Assembly: GCA_018266575.1 (NCBI GenBank)
Contig: JAFEAE010000023.1
Coordinates: 248,001 to 312,000 of the forward strand
Direction: 5' to 3'
Source of the DNA: Bacteroidota bacterium
GTDB taxonomy: Bacteria > Bacteroidota > Bacteroidia > Chitinophagales > Chitinophagaceae
DNA: 64,000 bases
Shown here: positions 7,844-17,534 of the stretch, one piece after another
Position numbering within the stretch: the stretch's first letter is position 1
Layout of the letters: each line of letters starts with the position of its first letter
The notes under the pieces: model-generated
Databases searched by the model: none
Told to the model about the DNA's origin: nothing
The model's input: the letters and a program-made list of their open reading frames with translations, nothing else
Translations under genes and position numbers: made by a program

Positions 7844-9421
7844 TTATTTGTACTGAGGAATGATGCTGTTTGCAAGATCAACCATCTTTTTAATTCCATC
7901 TTCCGGTAAATTACCCTTCTTAAATTCAGCTAATACTTCAGGTAATTTATTTTCCATTTCCAACAAGAAATGTTCTTCAAATTCTTTTACATGCTTCACG
8001 GCAACACCGCGCAACAAACCTTGTGTTCCGAGATAGATAATTGCAACCTGGCGTTCAACCGGTGCCGGTGAATATTGCGGTTGTTTCAATATTTCAACAT
8101 TTCTTGCCCCTTTATCAATAACTAATTTTGTAGCCGCATCCAAATCGCCACCAAATTTTGAGAAGGCTTCCATTTCGCGGTAAAGTGCCTGGTCTAATTT
8201 TAAAGTACCAGCTACTTTCTTCATTGATTTGATCTGCGCATTACCACCCACACGGCTAACCGAAATACCTACGTTAATTGCAGGACGGATGCCGGAGTTG
8301 AACAAGTTACCTTCGAGGAATATCTGCCCGTCGGTAATAGAAATTACGTTTGTAGGAATATATGCAGATACGTCGCCGGCCTGTGTTTCGATGATTGGCA
8401 ATGCTGTCAATGATCCCCCACCTTTTACAAGATGCTTGATAGAATCCGGAAGGTCATTCATATCTTTTGCAACGCTGTCATCACTGATAACTTTTGCTGC
8501 ACGTTCCAGTAAACGGCTGTGCAAATAGAACACATCACCAGGATATGCTTCGCGTCCCGGAGGGCGGCGAAGCAACAATGATACTTCACGATATGCTACC
8601 GCTTGTTTCGACAGGTCATCATAAATTATCAATGCAGGGCGACCGGTATCGCGGAAATATTCACCGATAGCAGCACCGGCAAACGGAGCATAGAACTGTA
8701 ATGGAGCAGGATCCGATGCAGAAGCTGCAACAATCACTGTATAGTCCATAGCGCCATTATCAGCCAATGTTTTCATCACACCGGCAATGGTCGAAGCCTT
8801 TTGCCCGATAGCGACATATATACAATAAACAGGTTTTCCTGCTTTGTAAAATTCTTTTTGATTGATGATCGTATCAATTGCAATGGCAGTTTTACCCGTC
8901 TGACGGTCACCGATGATCAACTCACGCTGGCCGCGGCCGATAGGGATCATTGCATCAATAGCTTTGATACCTGTTTGCAAAGGTTCTTTAACCGGCTCAC
9001 GGAAGATAACACCAGGAGCTTTGCGCTCTAACGGCATTTCATATCTTTCTCCGGCGATCGGGCCTTTACCATCGATCGGGTCGCCAAGTGTATTCACTAC
9101 ACGGCCAACCATTCCTTCACCAACATTTATTGATGCGATCTTTCCTGTGCGGCGTACTTTAGCGCCTTCTTTAATATCGCCGCTTTCACCCATCAACACC
9201 ACACCCACGTTGTCTTCTTCGAGGTTAAGTGCAATTGCTTTTACGCCATTTTCAAACTCAACAAGTTCACCACTGCGAACATCATTAAGCCCATATACGC
9301 GTGCAATTCCATCACCCACCTGCAACACGGTGCCTACTTCTTCGAGGTCAGCAGAAACATTAAAGTTGCTTAGTTGCTGGCGAAGTATCGCTGAAATTTC
9401 ATCCGGTTTAATATCTGCCAT
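7844..9421 (-). CDS. atpA: F1Fo ATP synthase subunit alpha
   Basis: Regulatory nucleotide-binding subunit of the F1 head (alpha3beta3), 525 residues, normal length. The beta-barrel domain occupies roughly residues 25-95. The P-loop GDRQTGKT is near residue 170, the VYVAIGQK strand and the alpha signature PAINVGISVSRVG near residue 370 follow, and the C-terminal helical domain ends in SIIPQYK. It is the last gene of the atp cluster here. The gamma gene, which usually follows alpha, is absent and a terminator lies directly behind. Confidence 0.98.
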   Translation of the reverse strand: MADIKPDEISAILRQQLSNFNVSADLEEVGTVLQVGDGIARVYGLNDVRSGELVEFENGVKAIALNLEEDNVGVVLMGESGDIKEGAKVRRTGKIASINVGEGMVGRVVNTLGDPIDGKGPIAGERYEMPLERKAPGVIFREPVKEPLQTGIKAIDAMIPIGRGQRELIIGDRQTGKTAIAIDTIINQKEFYKAGKPVYCIYVAIGQKASTIAGVMKTLADNGAMDYTVIVAASASDPAPLQFYAPFAGAAIGEYFRDTGRPALIIYDDLSKQAVAYREVSLLLRRPPGREAYPGDVFYLHSRLLERAAKVISDDSVAKDMNDLPDSIKHLVKGGGSLTALPIIETQAGDVSAYIPTNVISITDGQIFLEGNLFNSGIRPAINVGISVSRVGGNAQIKSMKKVAGTLKLDQALYREMEAFSKFGGDLDAATKLVIDKGARNVEILKQPQYSPAPVERQVAIIYLGTQGLLRGVAVKHVKEFEEHFLLEMENKLPEVLAEFKKGNLPEDGIKKMVDLANSIIPQYK

Positions 9422-9515
9422 AGTATATAAAAATTAAAAACTAAAAAATTAAAAACTAAAGCCTAAACTCACACTGTCCGCTTTTCATTTTCACATTTCC
9501 ACACTTTCAAATTCC

Positions 9516-10079
9516 CTACCTGATCTTATAAATGAAATCGTTGTTCCTGAATTGCATTTTAATATTATTCAGGTCGAATGCAACACTTGCATCAACCAAC
9601 TGATCCCCTACTTCTAAAATAAAACCTCCCAGAATATCTTCTTTAACTTCTGTATTCAATTCGATCTTCTGCATAGAGGTTGACGATTTTATTTTGTCAA
9701 CAATGCTATTTTTTAATTCGTCACTTATGGGAGTTGCAGTTGTCAGTTTTACAATATGAATGCCTTTGTATTGTTTGTACTGTTGAACAAATGCATCAAC
9801 AATTTCCGGCAAAAAAGCTTCACGCCCTTTGTTTACCAGGAGTGTATTAAAAGAAGCAGTTAGTGTGGTTATTTTACCTGTTGTAATTGCCTGTAATATT
9901 TTCTGTTTGCGGTCTGGGCTGATCACGGGGCTTTTAAGAATAGCAACAAAATCCTTATTGCTTTTGCATATCGATTGCAAAAACAAAATATCGCTATATA
10001 CATTATCCAGCTCATTTCTTTCAATAGAAAGATCAAGGAGGCTTTTTGCGTATCGTGCTGCTAAACGTGGATTAGGCAT
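9516..10079 (-). CDS. atpH: F1Fo ATP synthase subunit delta
   Basis: Peripheral-stalk OSCP-type subunit linking F1 alpha to the b dimer, 187 residues. The N-terminal helical domain starts with NPRLAARYAKSLLDL, a typical delta opening, and the C-terminal domain carries VKLTTATPIS and the glycine-containing LGGFILEVGDQLVDAS signature. It lies between atpF and atpA in the canonical order. The 79-nt spacer before it holds a tandem heptamer repeat. Confidence 0.95.
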   Translation of the reverse strand: MPNPRLAARYAKSLLDLSIERNELDNVYSDILFLQSICKSNKDFVAILKSPVISPDRKQKILQAITTGKITTLTASFNTLLVNKGREAFLPEIVDAFVQQYKQYKGIHIVKLTTATPISDELKNSIVDKIKSSTSMQKIELNTEVKEDILGGFILEVGDQLVDASVAFDLNNIKMQFRNNDFIYKIR

Positions 10080-10086
10080 ATTTTTA

Positions 10087-10114
10087 GTTGACAGTTGACA
10101 GTTGACAGTTGACA
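10087..10114. repeat. Tandem heptamer GTTGACA x4 in the atpF-atpH spacer
   Basis: Four exact copies of GTTGACA in series (10087-10114), followed at 10132-10161 by a degenerate CGACGACTG/ACGACCGAC segment. Similar material occurs at 4553-4572, 18614-18643 and 60687-60720. Confidence 0.9.
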
Positions 10115-10158
10115 GGCTTCGGCATCAGAACCGACGACTGATAACTGACGACCGACAA

Positions 10159-10653
10159 CTAGTTTAATTTCACTTCGTTTGCTAATTGCTTAATATAATT
10201 TTCCTGCTCTGCTTTATTGCTGAGTTCGCGGCGCAATATTTTTTCAGATACTTCTATAACTAAATTTCCCACCTGGTTTTTTACATCAGTTAGCGCAGCC
10301 ATTTTTTGTTGTTCAATTGCAGCTTGTGCATCGGTAATAATTTTTGCAGCGTCTGATTTCGCCTGTTCTTTCGCTTCGTTGATGATCTTATCTTTTGTAT
10401 CCCTTGCTTCCTTTAATAACTGCGCCCTTTCTTCACGTGCTTTCGCAAGCAATGCTTCGTTTTCGCTTTTCAACTGGGCCATTTCAGCCTTTACTTTTTC
10501 TGCAGTTGCGAGGGAATCCGCAATACCTTTTTCACGTTCCGCCAAACCTTTCACAATTGCCGGCCAGGCAAATTTTCCGAGAATATAGAACACGATAAGA
10601 AACGCAAGTAACGTCCATATCAATAAACCGAATTCGGGAAGAAGTAATTTCAT
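10159..10653 (-). CDS. atpF: F1Fo ATP synthase subunit b
   Basis: Membrane-anchored stator subunit of 164 residues. One N-terminal transmembrane helix (LLIWTLLAFLIVFYILGKF, about 9-28) is followed by a long charged amphipathic helix rich in Lys, Glu and Ala, which forms the dimeric stalk and holds F1 against rotation. The length and the 'PEFGLLIWTLLAF' opening match Bacteroidota b subunits. It lies between atpE and atpH. Confidence 0.96.
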   Translation of the reverse strand: MKLLLPEFGLLIWTLLAFLIVFYILGKFAWPAIVKGLAEREKGIADSLATAEKVKAEMAQLKSENEALLAKAREERAQLLKEARDTKDKIINEAKEQAKSDAAKIITDAQAAIEQQKMAALTDVKNQVGNLVIEVSEKILRRELSNKAEQENYIKQLANEVKLN

Positions 10654-10776
10654 AAAATCAATAATTTCTCAATTTGACAATTGCTCATTTTTCATGAGCT
10701 TAATCTTCACTCTGTAAGATTTGAAAACTGCATCCGCTGCCCTGTGCGTTGGATGCAGCTAATTTTCGGGATGATA

Positions 10777-11022
10777 TTATTTCAATACCATTGCTAAGAA
10801 GCCAACGATGATCGCAAACAGAGCGGCACCTTCTACAAGGGCAGCAGTAAGGATCATGTTTCCCCTAATGTCATTAGACACTTCCGGTTGGCGTGCGATA
10901 GCTTCAACAGCACCTTTACCGATCTGGCCAATGCCAATGCCTGCACCAACTGCAGCGAGGCCGGCGCCAATAGCACCACCTGCATTCGCTGTTGCATCAA
11001 GCATAATAGTCATTAATTCCAT
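10777..11022 (-). CDS. atpE: F1Fo ATP synthase subunit c
   Basis: Proteolipid subunit of the rotor ring, 81 residues with two transmembrane helices. The first helix is glycine and alanine rich (GGAIGAGLAAVGAGIGIGQI). The polar loop contains ARQPE. The second helix has the proton-binding Glu in LVEGAALFAIIVGF. No extra sodium-site pattern is obvious, so proton coupling is assumed. Confidence 0.97.
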   Translation of the reverse strand: MELMTIMLDATANAGGAIGAGLAAVGAGIGIGQIGKGAVEAIARQPEVSNDIRGNMILTAALVEGAALFAIIVGFLAMVLK

Positions 11023-11055
11023 AATTGTACTTTATAAAGAGTGAAAAAAAACATT

Positions 11056-12222
11056 TTATGCAAGCATCGAATCCTCGTGTTCCTGGTGATGCTGATGCAA
11101 TTTGCCTTCAATTGCCTGACCGATAAATACTGCTGTAAGCATCGTGAAAATGAATGCCTGTAAAAAAGCCACCAACACTTCAATCATGTAAATAAATATG
11201 GTAAAAGCAATTGAAAACGGAGCTGTTCCCCAACCTGCATACGTACTTAGGTTAGCGAAAATAAAGATCAGTGAAATCAAACAAATGATAATGATGTGCC
11301 CTGCCACCATGTTTGCAAACAACCTGATGATTAACGCAAACGGTTTGATAAATACACTGATGAATTCAACCGGGACCAGGATCAACTTAACACCAAACGG
11401 TACTCCCGGGGGATTAAAAATATGCGCCCAGTAATGCGAGTCGGAGCTAAAAAGAATTACAACAAAAGCAATTATCCCGAGTATCGCAGTAAAAGCGATA
11501 TTTCCTGATACGTTAGCCGAACCCGGTATCAATCCGAAAAGGTTATTGATGAGAATAAAAAAGAAAACAGTGAGCAGGAACGGCAGGTATTTATCGGACA
11601 TCTTCCCGAGGTTTGGTTTTGCTACTTCATCACGCACGAAGGTGATAACAGGCTCCAATAATCCTTGCGAACCTTTTGGCGCAGTAATAACCCCATGGCC
11701 GTTTTTATATTTTTTCGCAATGCGCAACATGATCCAGGTAAACAAGGCCAAGGCAATGAACATCTGCAGCACATTGCGGGTAATAGAAATATCATACACT
11801 TTTATGGATTCATCAATTGCCCCTTTATCGTCTATTGCAACAATATCCTGGGCATTATATTTTGTGGGGTCTAATTTCAATTCTTCAATTTTTTCATCAG
11901 TCAACATCATATAGTTGTTATATGTTTCTTCACCATGATGAAATTTTGAAGACATGAATGCTTCCAATCCGCGTTGCTTTGAATAAAGAATTACCGGAAG
12001 AGGGAGTGAAACAGGCGTTTTTTCGCCATTATCTCCCACAAGATCAAAAAAATGGAAATCGTGGTTATTTAAAACGTGTCCGAAAATGACCTCTTTGGCA
12101 TTAAAACCCTTTTTTTCTTCTTTTTTACCCTCGTTATCCTGGGCAGTTGCCTGGTTGAAAAAAGAAACACAAAATACGCTGAAAACCGCTACCAATAAAG
12201 ATTTGAGGCATTTGGACGACAT
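11056..12222 (-). CDS. atpB: F1Fo ATP synthase subunit a, with N-terminal extension
   Basis: Membrane stator subunit that forms the proton half-channels, 388 residues. A signal-peptide-like start (MSSKCLKSLLVAVFSVFCVS...ATAQ) and a hydrophilic stretch of about 110 residues precede the membrane part, an extension seen in Bacteroidota. The membrane domain has the conserved FIKPFALIIRLFANMVAGH segment with the essential arginine. The tail is His-rich (HQHHQEHEDS). It is the first gene of the operon, with a good -7 promoter box 21 nt upstream. Confidence 0.96.
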   Translation of the reverse strand: MSSKCLKSLLVAVFSVFCVSFFNQATAQDNEGKKEEKKGFNAKEVIFGHVLNNHDFHFFDLVGDNGEKTPVSLPLPVILYSKQRGLEAFMSSKFHHGEETYNNYMMLTDEKIEELKLDPTKYNAQDIVAIDDKGAIDESIKVYDISITRNVLQMFIALALFTWIMLRIAKKYKNGHGVITAPKGSQGLLEPVITFVRDEVAKPNLGKMSDKYLPFLLTVFFFILINNLFGLIPGSANVSGNIAFTAILGIIAFVVILFSSDSHYWAHIFNPPGVPFGVKLILVPVEFISVFIKPFALIIRLFANMVAGHIIIICLISLIFIFANLSTYAGWGTAPFSIAFTIFIYMIEVLVAFLQAFIFTMLTAVFIGQAIEGKLHQHHQEHEDSMLA

Positions 12223-12242
12223 AGGTTCCCTGAAATTTGCGG

Positions 12243-12250
12243 CAAAGATA
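12243..12250 (-). promoter_or_regulatory. -7 promoter box of the atp operon
   Basis: The minus strand reads TATCTTTG, a perfect match to the Bacteroidota -7 consensus TAnnTTTG, 20 nt before the atpB ATG. No clear TTTG -33 box lies at the usual distance. Confidence 0.7.
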
Positions 12251-12445
12251 CGGGGGCAGTATCAAAATATAAAATCAGATTAAAGGCATTTATCCAGACT
12301 ATTTTTATTGTGTATAAAGAACACCAATACAACGGATTAGTAAGAATAGCTGTCTCATTTAACAATCTGCATAGACTATTTATTAAACTTAATCGTTTTT
12401 ATGGGGTCTGAACGAAAAAATTAACAACTCTTTTAAAAACAAACT

Positions 12446-13339
12446 ATGAAAATATTAAGGACAGTTTTCAAGGTTTTTATGATAGTGGTGCTCCCTGCTT
12501 CTATTATGCTGACTGCTTGTAAGAAAGACAGCAATTCGTCATCAAATAACACTAATAATAATTCAAGTGCCGCAGGTATGTCAGCAAATGGCGCCGCTTC
12601 AGATAATGCGTATGATGATGCATTAGCAGTTGCGCTTCAGGTCAGCTCGGACAGCAGCACTGTATTAACCGGTTATACTTCTAAAAAATCAGGCACTACC
12701 ACATTGGGAACTACAACTAATGGCGCAGGTAGTTACTATTGCGCAAGTGTTACACTTTCAGGGCATACGTTCCCTATAACTGTAACTGTTGATTTTGGAA
12801 CAGGATGTGTAAGTGCTGATGGCATCACGCGTTCAGGATCGATCACTTATGTTTTTTCCGGAAGGTTGAGTACGCCAGGTACAACAATTTCTGCAACATT
12901 TACTAATTATGTAGTGAACGGATACCATCTCGGTGGAACATATTCCATAACTAACACTTCAACCGGTTCAACATTGTCATTAAAAACAGATGTTACTAAC
13001 GGAACAATAACTTATCCGAATGATACTTCTTATTCTTTCTCCGGAACAAAAACAACAACACTTGTTTCTGGAACACCCGGTGATTTATCAAGTTATATTT
13101 TCAATGTTACAGGAAGCTACAACATTACCAATTCAGTTGGTGAAAGCCTGAGTGCTTCTGTTACAACACCACTTGTACGTGTATTGACCTGCAGGTATGT
13201 AACCGCAGGAGTTATTGCGTTTACATATACAAAAGGCAGTGTACACATTCAAGGCACTTTGGATTATGGTAACCAGACATGTGATAATAATGCAACAATA
13301 ACCATCGGCTCGAATACATATAATGTAACGTTGCCCTAA
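12446..13339 (+). CDS. Ser/Thr-rich lipoprotein of unknown function
   Basis: A 297-residue exported lipoprotein. The signal segment ends in the lipobox LTAC (Cys25), followed by KKDSNSSSNN and a low-complexity Asn/Ser linker that tethers the domain to the membrane. The rest is beta-rich and heavy in Thr, Ser and Gly (for example GSITYVFSGRLSTPGTT), with recurring 'GTxT' strand patterns. This composition suits a surface-exposed beta-sandwich. I do not recognise a named family. It stands alone, divergent from the atp operon, and ends at a perfect bidirectional terminator. Confidence 0.8.
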   Translation: MKILRTVFKVFMIVVLPASIMLTACKKDSNSSSNNTNNNSSAAGMSANGAASDNAYDDALAVALQVSSDSSTVLTGYTSKKSGTTTLGTTTNGAGSYYCASVTLSGHTFPITVTVDFGTGCVSADGITRSGSITYVFSGRLSTPGTTISATFTNYVVNGYHLGGTYSITNTSTGSTLSLKTDVTNGTITYPNDTSYSFSGTKTTTLVSGTPGDLSSYIFNVTGSYNITNSVGESLSASVTTPLVRVLTCRYVTAGVIAFTYTKGSVHIQGTLDYGNQTCDNNATITIGSNTYNVTLP

Positions 13340-13358
13340 AATATTTTTCTTGATAAAT

Positions 13359-13390
13359 AAAAAAGCCGCTTTGATCAAAGCGGCTTTTTT
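13359..13390. terminator. Bidirectional terminator
   Basis: A perfect 32-nt palindrome. A6-GCCGCTTTGATC is matched by its mirror ending in T6, giving a GC-rich stem with a U tract on either strand. It serves both the lipoprotein gene (plus) and the ABC exporter gene (minus), which converge here. Confidence 0.95.
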
Positions 13391-13398
13391 ATTTTAGA

Positions 13399-15198
13399 CT
13401 AAATGCTTACATTTTTGGAAAGGCCCGTGTGTTTTGTAAACTGCATCTCATGCAATTTACTATAAAAACCTCCTTTCGTCAATAGCTCTTCGTGCGTCCC
13501 GATCTCTTTGATTTCTCCTTTATCAAGAACTATAATTTGATTTGCTTTTCTGATTGTAGATAAACGATGTGCAATTACAATGGATGTACGTCCTGCTACC
13601 AATTTATCAATAGCTTCCTGGATCATCAATTCCGATTCCGTATCAACAGACGATGTTGCTTCATCAAGAATTAAAATTGACGGGTTATATAGTAATGCCC
13701 GGATAAACGACAGTAATTGCCGTTGCCCAAGCGATAATGTACCACCACGTTCCATTACATTGTAATCATATCCGCCGGGGAGTTTCATAATAAACTCATG
13801 CATCCCGATGAGTTTCGCTGCCTCCACCACTTTCTCTTTAGGAATAGATTCATTACGAAGTGTAATGTTATCCATCACTGAACCTGAAAAAAGAAAAACG
13901 TCCTGCAATACTACTCCAATATTTTTCCGAAGCGCTTCCAATTTGTAATCTTCAATATTCACATCATCAATCCGTATCTCCCCATGCTGTATGTGATATA
14001 ACCGGTTCAGCAAACTGATGATGGATGTTTTGCCACTTCCGGTATGGCCGACAATAGCTATCGTTTCCCCGGGCCGGGCAGAAAACGAAATATTTTTCAG
14101 CACATAGCGGTGATCTATATACGCAAATGAAACATTATCGAATTCTAATTTGCCATTTATTTTTTCAGGCTTATATTCCCCCTCTGTTTTTATAAAATCA
14201 TCATTATCCAGAACTTTAAAAACACGATCGCTGGCGACCATGCCCATTTGCAGAATATTGAATTTATCTGCAATTACACGCAACGGGCGGAACAACAGGT
14301 TAAGAAACAAAGTGAATGAAATGATTTTCCCTGATAATTCTGATGCTTGTTGTGCAGATAAGCTTAGCACCTGTCTTGCTTCCCACCATACCAACATTCC
14401 CATTGATATCGCTATAATTATTTCAACAAGTGGAAAGAAAACTGAATAGGCGAAAATAGCATTTACGTTTGCGTTACGATGCTCCTTATTGATCTTTTTA
14501 AACTTCGCAAATTCACGGTCTTCAGCTGCAAAAGCCTGAACGATCTGTACTCCGGTAATATGTTCCTGTACAAATGCGTTCAATGCAGCGATAGCATTAC
14601 GGACACGTATAAACGATTTATTTACACTTTCTTTAAAAATATATGTTGCGACAATCAATATGGGGAATGGAGCAAGGCAAGCTAATGTCAATCTCCAATC
14701 AATATAAAACATGCAAGCCACAATAGAAATGATGGAAAGAATATCTGCAATAATGGGAATTAGTCCGTCGGAGAAAATATCATTGATCGACTCTATATCA
14801 TTAATTGTGCGTGTTGTTAAAGTGCCAATCGGAGTCTTATCAAATTGAGAAAGATTAAGTCCTAATATTTTGTGGTAAACTGCTACCCGTAAATCTTTAA
14901 CAACAGTTTGTCCGAGCCAAGCAGTGATGAAAGAAAAATAAAACCGAAACAATGTTTCTGTTATCAGCAAACCAATCTGCAATATGGTAATCCAGATCAG
15001 AGTATTCGCTAATCCATTCCTGACATAATTGTTGATTGTAAGTTGAATTAATAGTGGCCTGATCGGTGAAACAATTGCCAGAAGAACCGCTAATGTTATA
15101 GACCAGTATAATCTTTTCTTATAAGGCGACGCGTAATGAAATACGCGTTTCAATAAACTGAAATCAAAAATCTTTTTTCCTTTTACCTTTTCCGACAT
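13399..15198 (-). CDS. MsbA-like ABC exporter, fused permease and ATPase
   Basis: Inner-membrane half-transporter of 599 residues that works as a homo- or heterodimer. Residues 1-320 hold the six-helix type-I exporter domain, with LARIVS/PIRP near the first helix and TRTINDIESI in the coupling region. The ATPase has Walker A GHTGSGKTS, signature LSLGQRQ, Walker B ILILDEATSSVD and switch His in IVIAHRLST. The substrate cannot be read from the sequence; lipid or drug export is typical. It is monocistronic, with a promoter box at 15207-15214 and the shared terminator at 13359-13390. Confidence 0.93.
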   Translation of the reverse strand: MSEKVKGKKIFDFSLLKRVFHYASPYKKRLYWSITLAVLLAIVSPIRPLLIQLTINNYVRNGLANTLIWITILQIGLLITETLFRFYFSFITAWLGQTVVKDLRVAVYHKILGLNLSQFDKTPIGTLTTRTINDIESINDIFSDGLIPIIADILSIISIVACMFYIDWRLTLACLAPFPILIVATYIFKESVNKSFIRVRNAIAALNAFVQEHITGVQIVQAFAAEDREFAKFKKINKEHRNANVNAIFAYSVFFPLVEIIIAISMGMLVWWEARQVLSLSAQQASELSGKIISFTLFLNLLFRPLRVIADKFNILQMGMVASDRVFKVLDNDDFIKTEGEYKPEKINGKLEFDNVSFAYIDHRYVLKNISFSARPGETIAIVGHTGSGKTSIISLLNRLYHIQHGEIRIDDVNIEDYKLEALRKNIGVVLQDVFLFSGSVMDNITLRNESIPKEKVVEAAKLIGMHEFIMKLPGGYDYNVMERGGTLSLGQRQLLSFIRALLYNPSILILDEATSSVDTESELMIQEAIDKLVAGRTSIVIAHRLSTIRKANQIIVLDKGEIKEIGTHEELLTKGGFYSKLHEMQFTKHTGLSKNVSI

Positions 15199-15206
15199 AG
15201 GAAGTG

Positions 15207-15214
15207 CAAAGATA
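15207..15214 (-). promoter_or_regulatory. -7 promoter box of the ABC exporter
   Basis: The minus strand reads TATCTTTG followed by C, identical to the atp operon box, 8 nt before the ATG. Translation would then use a very short leader, so the position is suggestive rather than certain. Confidence 0.55.
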
Positions 15215-15332
15215 AGGTAGTTTAGCGTGTGAGGTTTAGGGTATAAGGTTCTTCAGTTCGAACAGACCTTATGAATTAATAATCGCTGATGCATTAAAAC
15301 AGCTTAAATCTTAAACCATACAGCTTAAGCCT

Positions 15333-17534
15333 TTAATTCCCCATCGCTTTACGATATGCTTTTATGAAAATTGCGCCAAGGTTTTTATATGGCGGAATAT
15401 AATCATCAAACCTGTCTTTTGCCACAGCATCGGATCGGAATTTATAATTCAGCTCTTTCCACATGGAAAGCCACTCAATATTTTTTCCCGCTATCAATGT
15501 GTTATTGATTGCCTGGAGAATCGGTTCGTTCACCGTTCTTGTACCAACCTGTTTTGATGAAATGATATGCGCGTCGCTGCTTATTTTCAAAACCTCACTC
15601 AGGTTATTATAACCACCGCAAGAACCGAGAATAACAATGTGCGCCGTTGGTTGCAGGCGTTTTAATGTGGATGAAACGTGGTAGCTATGCCCGCGATGAA
15701 TATAAATGGTAGGCTTCAGATGCCTTTTTTCGAGATAAGCGCCCAGATCGTCCTGCGCCTTTTCATCAGGATCGTTTTCCCCGTTCAACGGTTTGTTGGC
15801 AAATATCCAAACCGGCTTACCCTGTGTTGAGGTGATAGTTACCCATTGCGGGTTCTCAGTGATTTTCCATGCAGCTTTCCCTCTGAACAACGACATGAAA
15901 TCAGCAAAAGAAGTTTGCCCGTCCTTATCTTCATCATTACCATAAAAAAATGCCTGCTCCACAACAGGGCCATTGTTATCTTTCAACGATGCATAATCTA
16001 CTGAGTATATCGGCGGAATACCAAGTTTTGCAGAAAGATCAACTTTGTTTGTTGTATCTGCCGATTCAAATAGCGTTTGCAAAAGATTATAAACAATAAT
16101 GCCACGTTTATTTTTTGCTGCTACATTTTTCTCATAATTCCATTTTACCACGCGGAGCACATATGAAGCAAGTGTTTTATTTTTCTCAAAAATGCTGCTA
16201 TAAGAATCGGCAACATCAACTGCTTCTTCTTCGCCGGCTTTTTCCAACCCAAATACAAAATACCACATTAATGCATTGGCGCTTTTTGTATCCATTGTAC
16301 CGAGAAAATGATCGAGCGTATTATATGCCGCAGCCATTTTAATAAACTTTCGGAAATAATCGCCGTGTACCAGCATCAGCAAACTATCGCCACGTGGCAC
16401 CTTCATGCGTTGAAAAATGGCAGGGTATACTCCGCGTACATAACTCGATGTATAAATTTCATCCTCGCTTAATACAATCAGGTAATACAATTCTTCCGGT
16501 GTGAGTGGTTGCAATACTTTAAAACGTTCAGCATCCGGCTTATCATGCAACGCATTTATCTCTCGTATAAAAACTTCTTTTGCTTTATTCTGCAGCATGT
16601 TGGTAAGTGCCGACATTTCAAGCGCGGTATCTTTTACCGGCGGCAGCAAACGGGATGCATAATCGATACGCGTTTTTACCAGGAGGCGATAATAATTCAA
16701 ACCATTTTCTTTAACGGCATCAATGTCATCCAGCGTAATTTTTCCTTTGATCAGGTTATCAAGAAAAGGAAAATATAATTGTCCGCTTTTGCTTGTTGCC
16801 AATTGCCCGACCACATATACCAATGTGTCGCGGCTGTTGCGTATACGCCAGCCAAGCGGGTTATTGGCTGCAGCATAATCATATAACTGGCGGACATTAT
16901 TATGCCCTGCAACAATGATCAGGCTATCAGCAAACGGAACATCCAGGTTGGATTGCAACCGTGATAAAATTTCTGTCGGGTGCATGGCACATATCTTCCT
17001 GAACAACACAAACCGCGATGGTTTTATGCCCGCATTTTCATAAGGCAAGGTAAAGCAATTGTTATCGATCAGTATCTGCCCCACGCCATAACTATTTTCT
17101 GCAATAACCGGTTCAATGCTTTCATTCTTCTTATCTGATTTCATTGCTTTTTCAAAAGCAGAAACAAGCGCAGGTGCCAGTGAAGGAGGAAAATCCGGTT
17201 TGTTGTAATTAGCAATATATCCGCTAAGCATTGCTTCAATTCCACGCAGGTAGCGTTTCTTACCATTGGTGTTCATCGTTGTGTCGGATTCAATTTGCTC
17301 CTGCAATTGATCAACACGGCGAATAAGTGCGTCTTTTATTTTTATGGAAGAAACCGAATCGCTTTGTTTGGCAAGCAGATCAAGCAACCGTTTTTGCTGA
17401 TTGTCTACATTATCGTGAAAAAGCATGCGGTCTTGCGCAACCTTGAAGGGGTAAGGATCCGACTGGGCAAAAACACTGCCCAACATCAGTAAAAGAGGTA
17501 AAGCCGCTAAAGCTGAACGTAGAATTTGTTTCAT
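15333..17534 (-). CDS. Large secreted protein with EF-hand-like loop and caspase-like His/Cys pair
   Basis: An exported protein of 733 residues (signal peptide MKQILRSALAALPLLLMLGSVFAQ). The first 500 residues are alpha-helical with no family that I recognise. At 534-545 an EF-hand-like calcium loop reads DEDKDGQTSFAD. Further on, HRGHSYH (613-619, His616) and VILGSCGG (Cys639) form the His...Cys spacing typical of caspase-fold (clan CD) peptidases. In that clan a strand ending in H-G precedes a strand ending in Cys-G. I infer a possible cysteine peptidase or a derived pseudo-enzyme; this was not compared with any structure. It is monocistronic. Confidence 0.6.
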   Translation of the reverse strand: MKQILRSALAALPLLLMLGSVFAQSDPYPFKVAQDRMLFHDNVDNQQKRLLDLLAKQSDSVSSIKIKDALIRRVDQLQEQIESDTTMNTNGKKRYLRGIEAMLSGYIANYNKPDFPPSLAPALVSAFEKAMKSDKKNESIEPVIAENSYGVGQILIDNNCFTLPYENAGIKPSRFVLFRKICAMHPTEILSRLQSNLDVPFADSLIIVAGHNNVRQLYDYAAANNPLGWRIRNSRDTLVYVVGQLATSKSGQLYFPFLDNLIKGKITLDDIDAVKENGLNYYRLLVKTRIDYASRLLPPVKDTALEMSALTNMLQNKAKEVFIREINALHDKPDAERFKVLQPLTPEELYYLIVLSEDEIYTSSYVRGVYPAIFQRMKVPRGDSLLMLVHGDYFRKFIKMAAAYNTLDHFLGTMDTKSANALMWYFVFGLEKAGEEEAVDVADSYSSIFEKNKTLASYVLRVVKWNYEKNVAAKNKRGIIVYNLLQTLFESADTTNKVDLSAKLGIPPIYSVDYASLKDNNGPVVEQAFFYGNDEDKDGQTSFADFMSLFRGKAAWKITENPQWVTITSTQGKPVWIFANKPLNGENDPDEKAQDDLGAYLEKRHLKPTIYIHRGHSYHVSSTLKRLQPTAHIVILGSCGGYNNLSEVLKISSDAHIISSKQVGTRTVNEPILQAINNTLIAGKNIEWLSMWKELNYKFRSDAVAKDRFDDYIPPYKNLGAIFIKAYRKAMGN

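Noticed and set aside
8913..9437. Long open frame antisense to atpA (174 codons)
   Set aside because: It is the complement of a highly conserved gene, has Pro/Ser-rich composition and no family motif; a codon-usage shadow.
10087..10114. GTTGACA tandem repeat considered as a CRISPR or integration site
   Set aside because: Only 7-nt units without spacers; it fits a slippage repeat.
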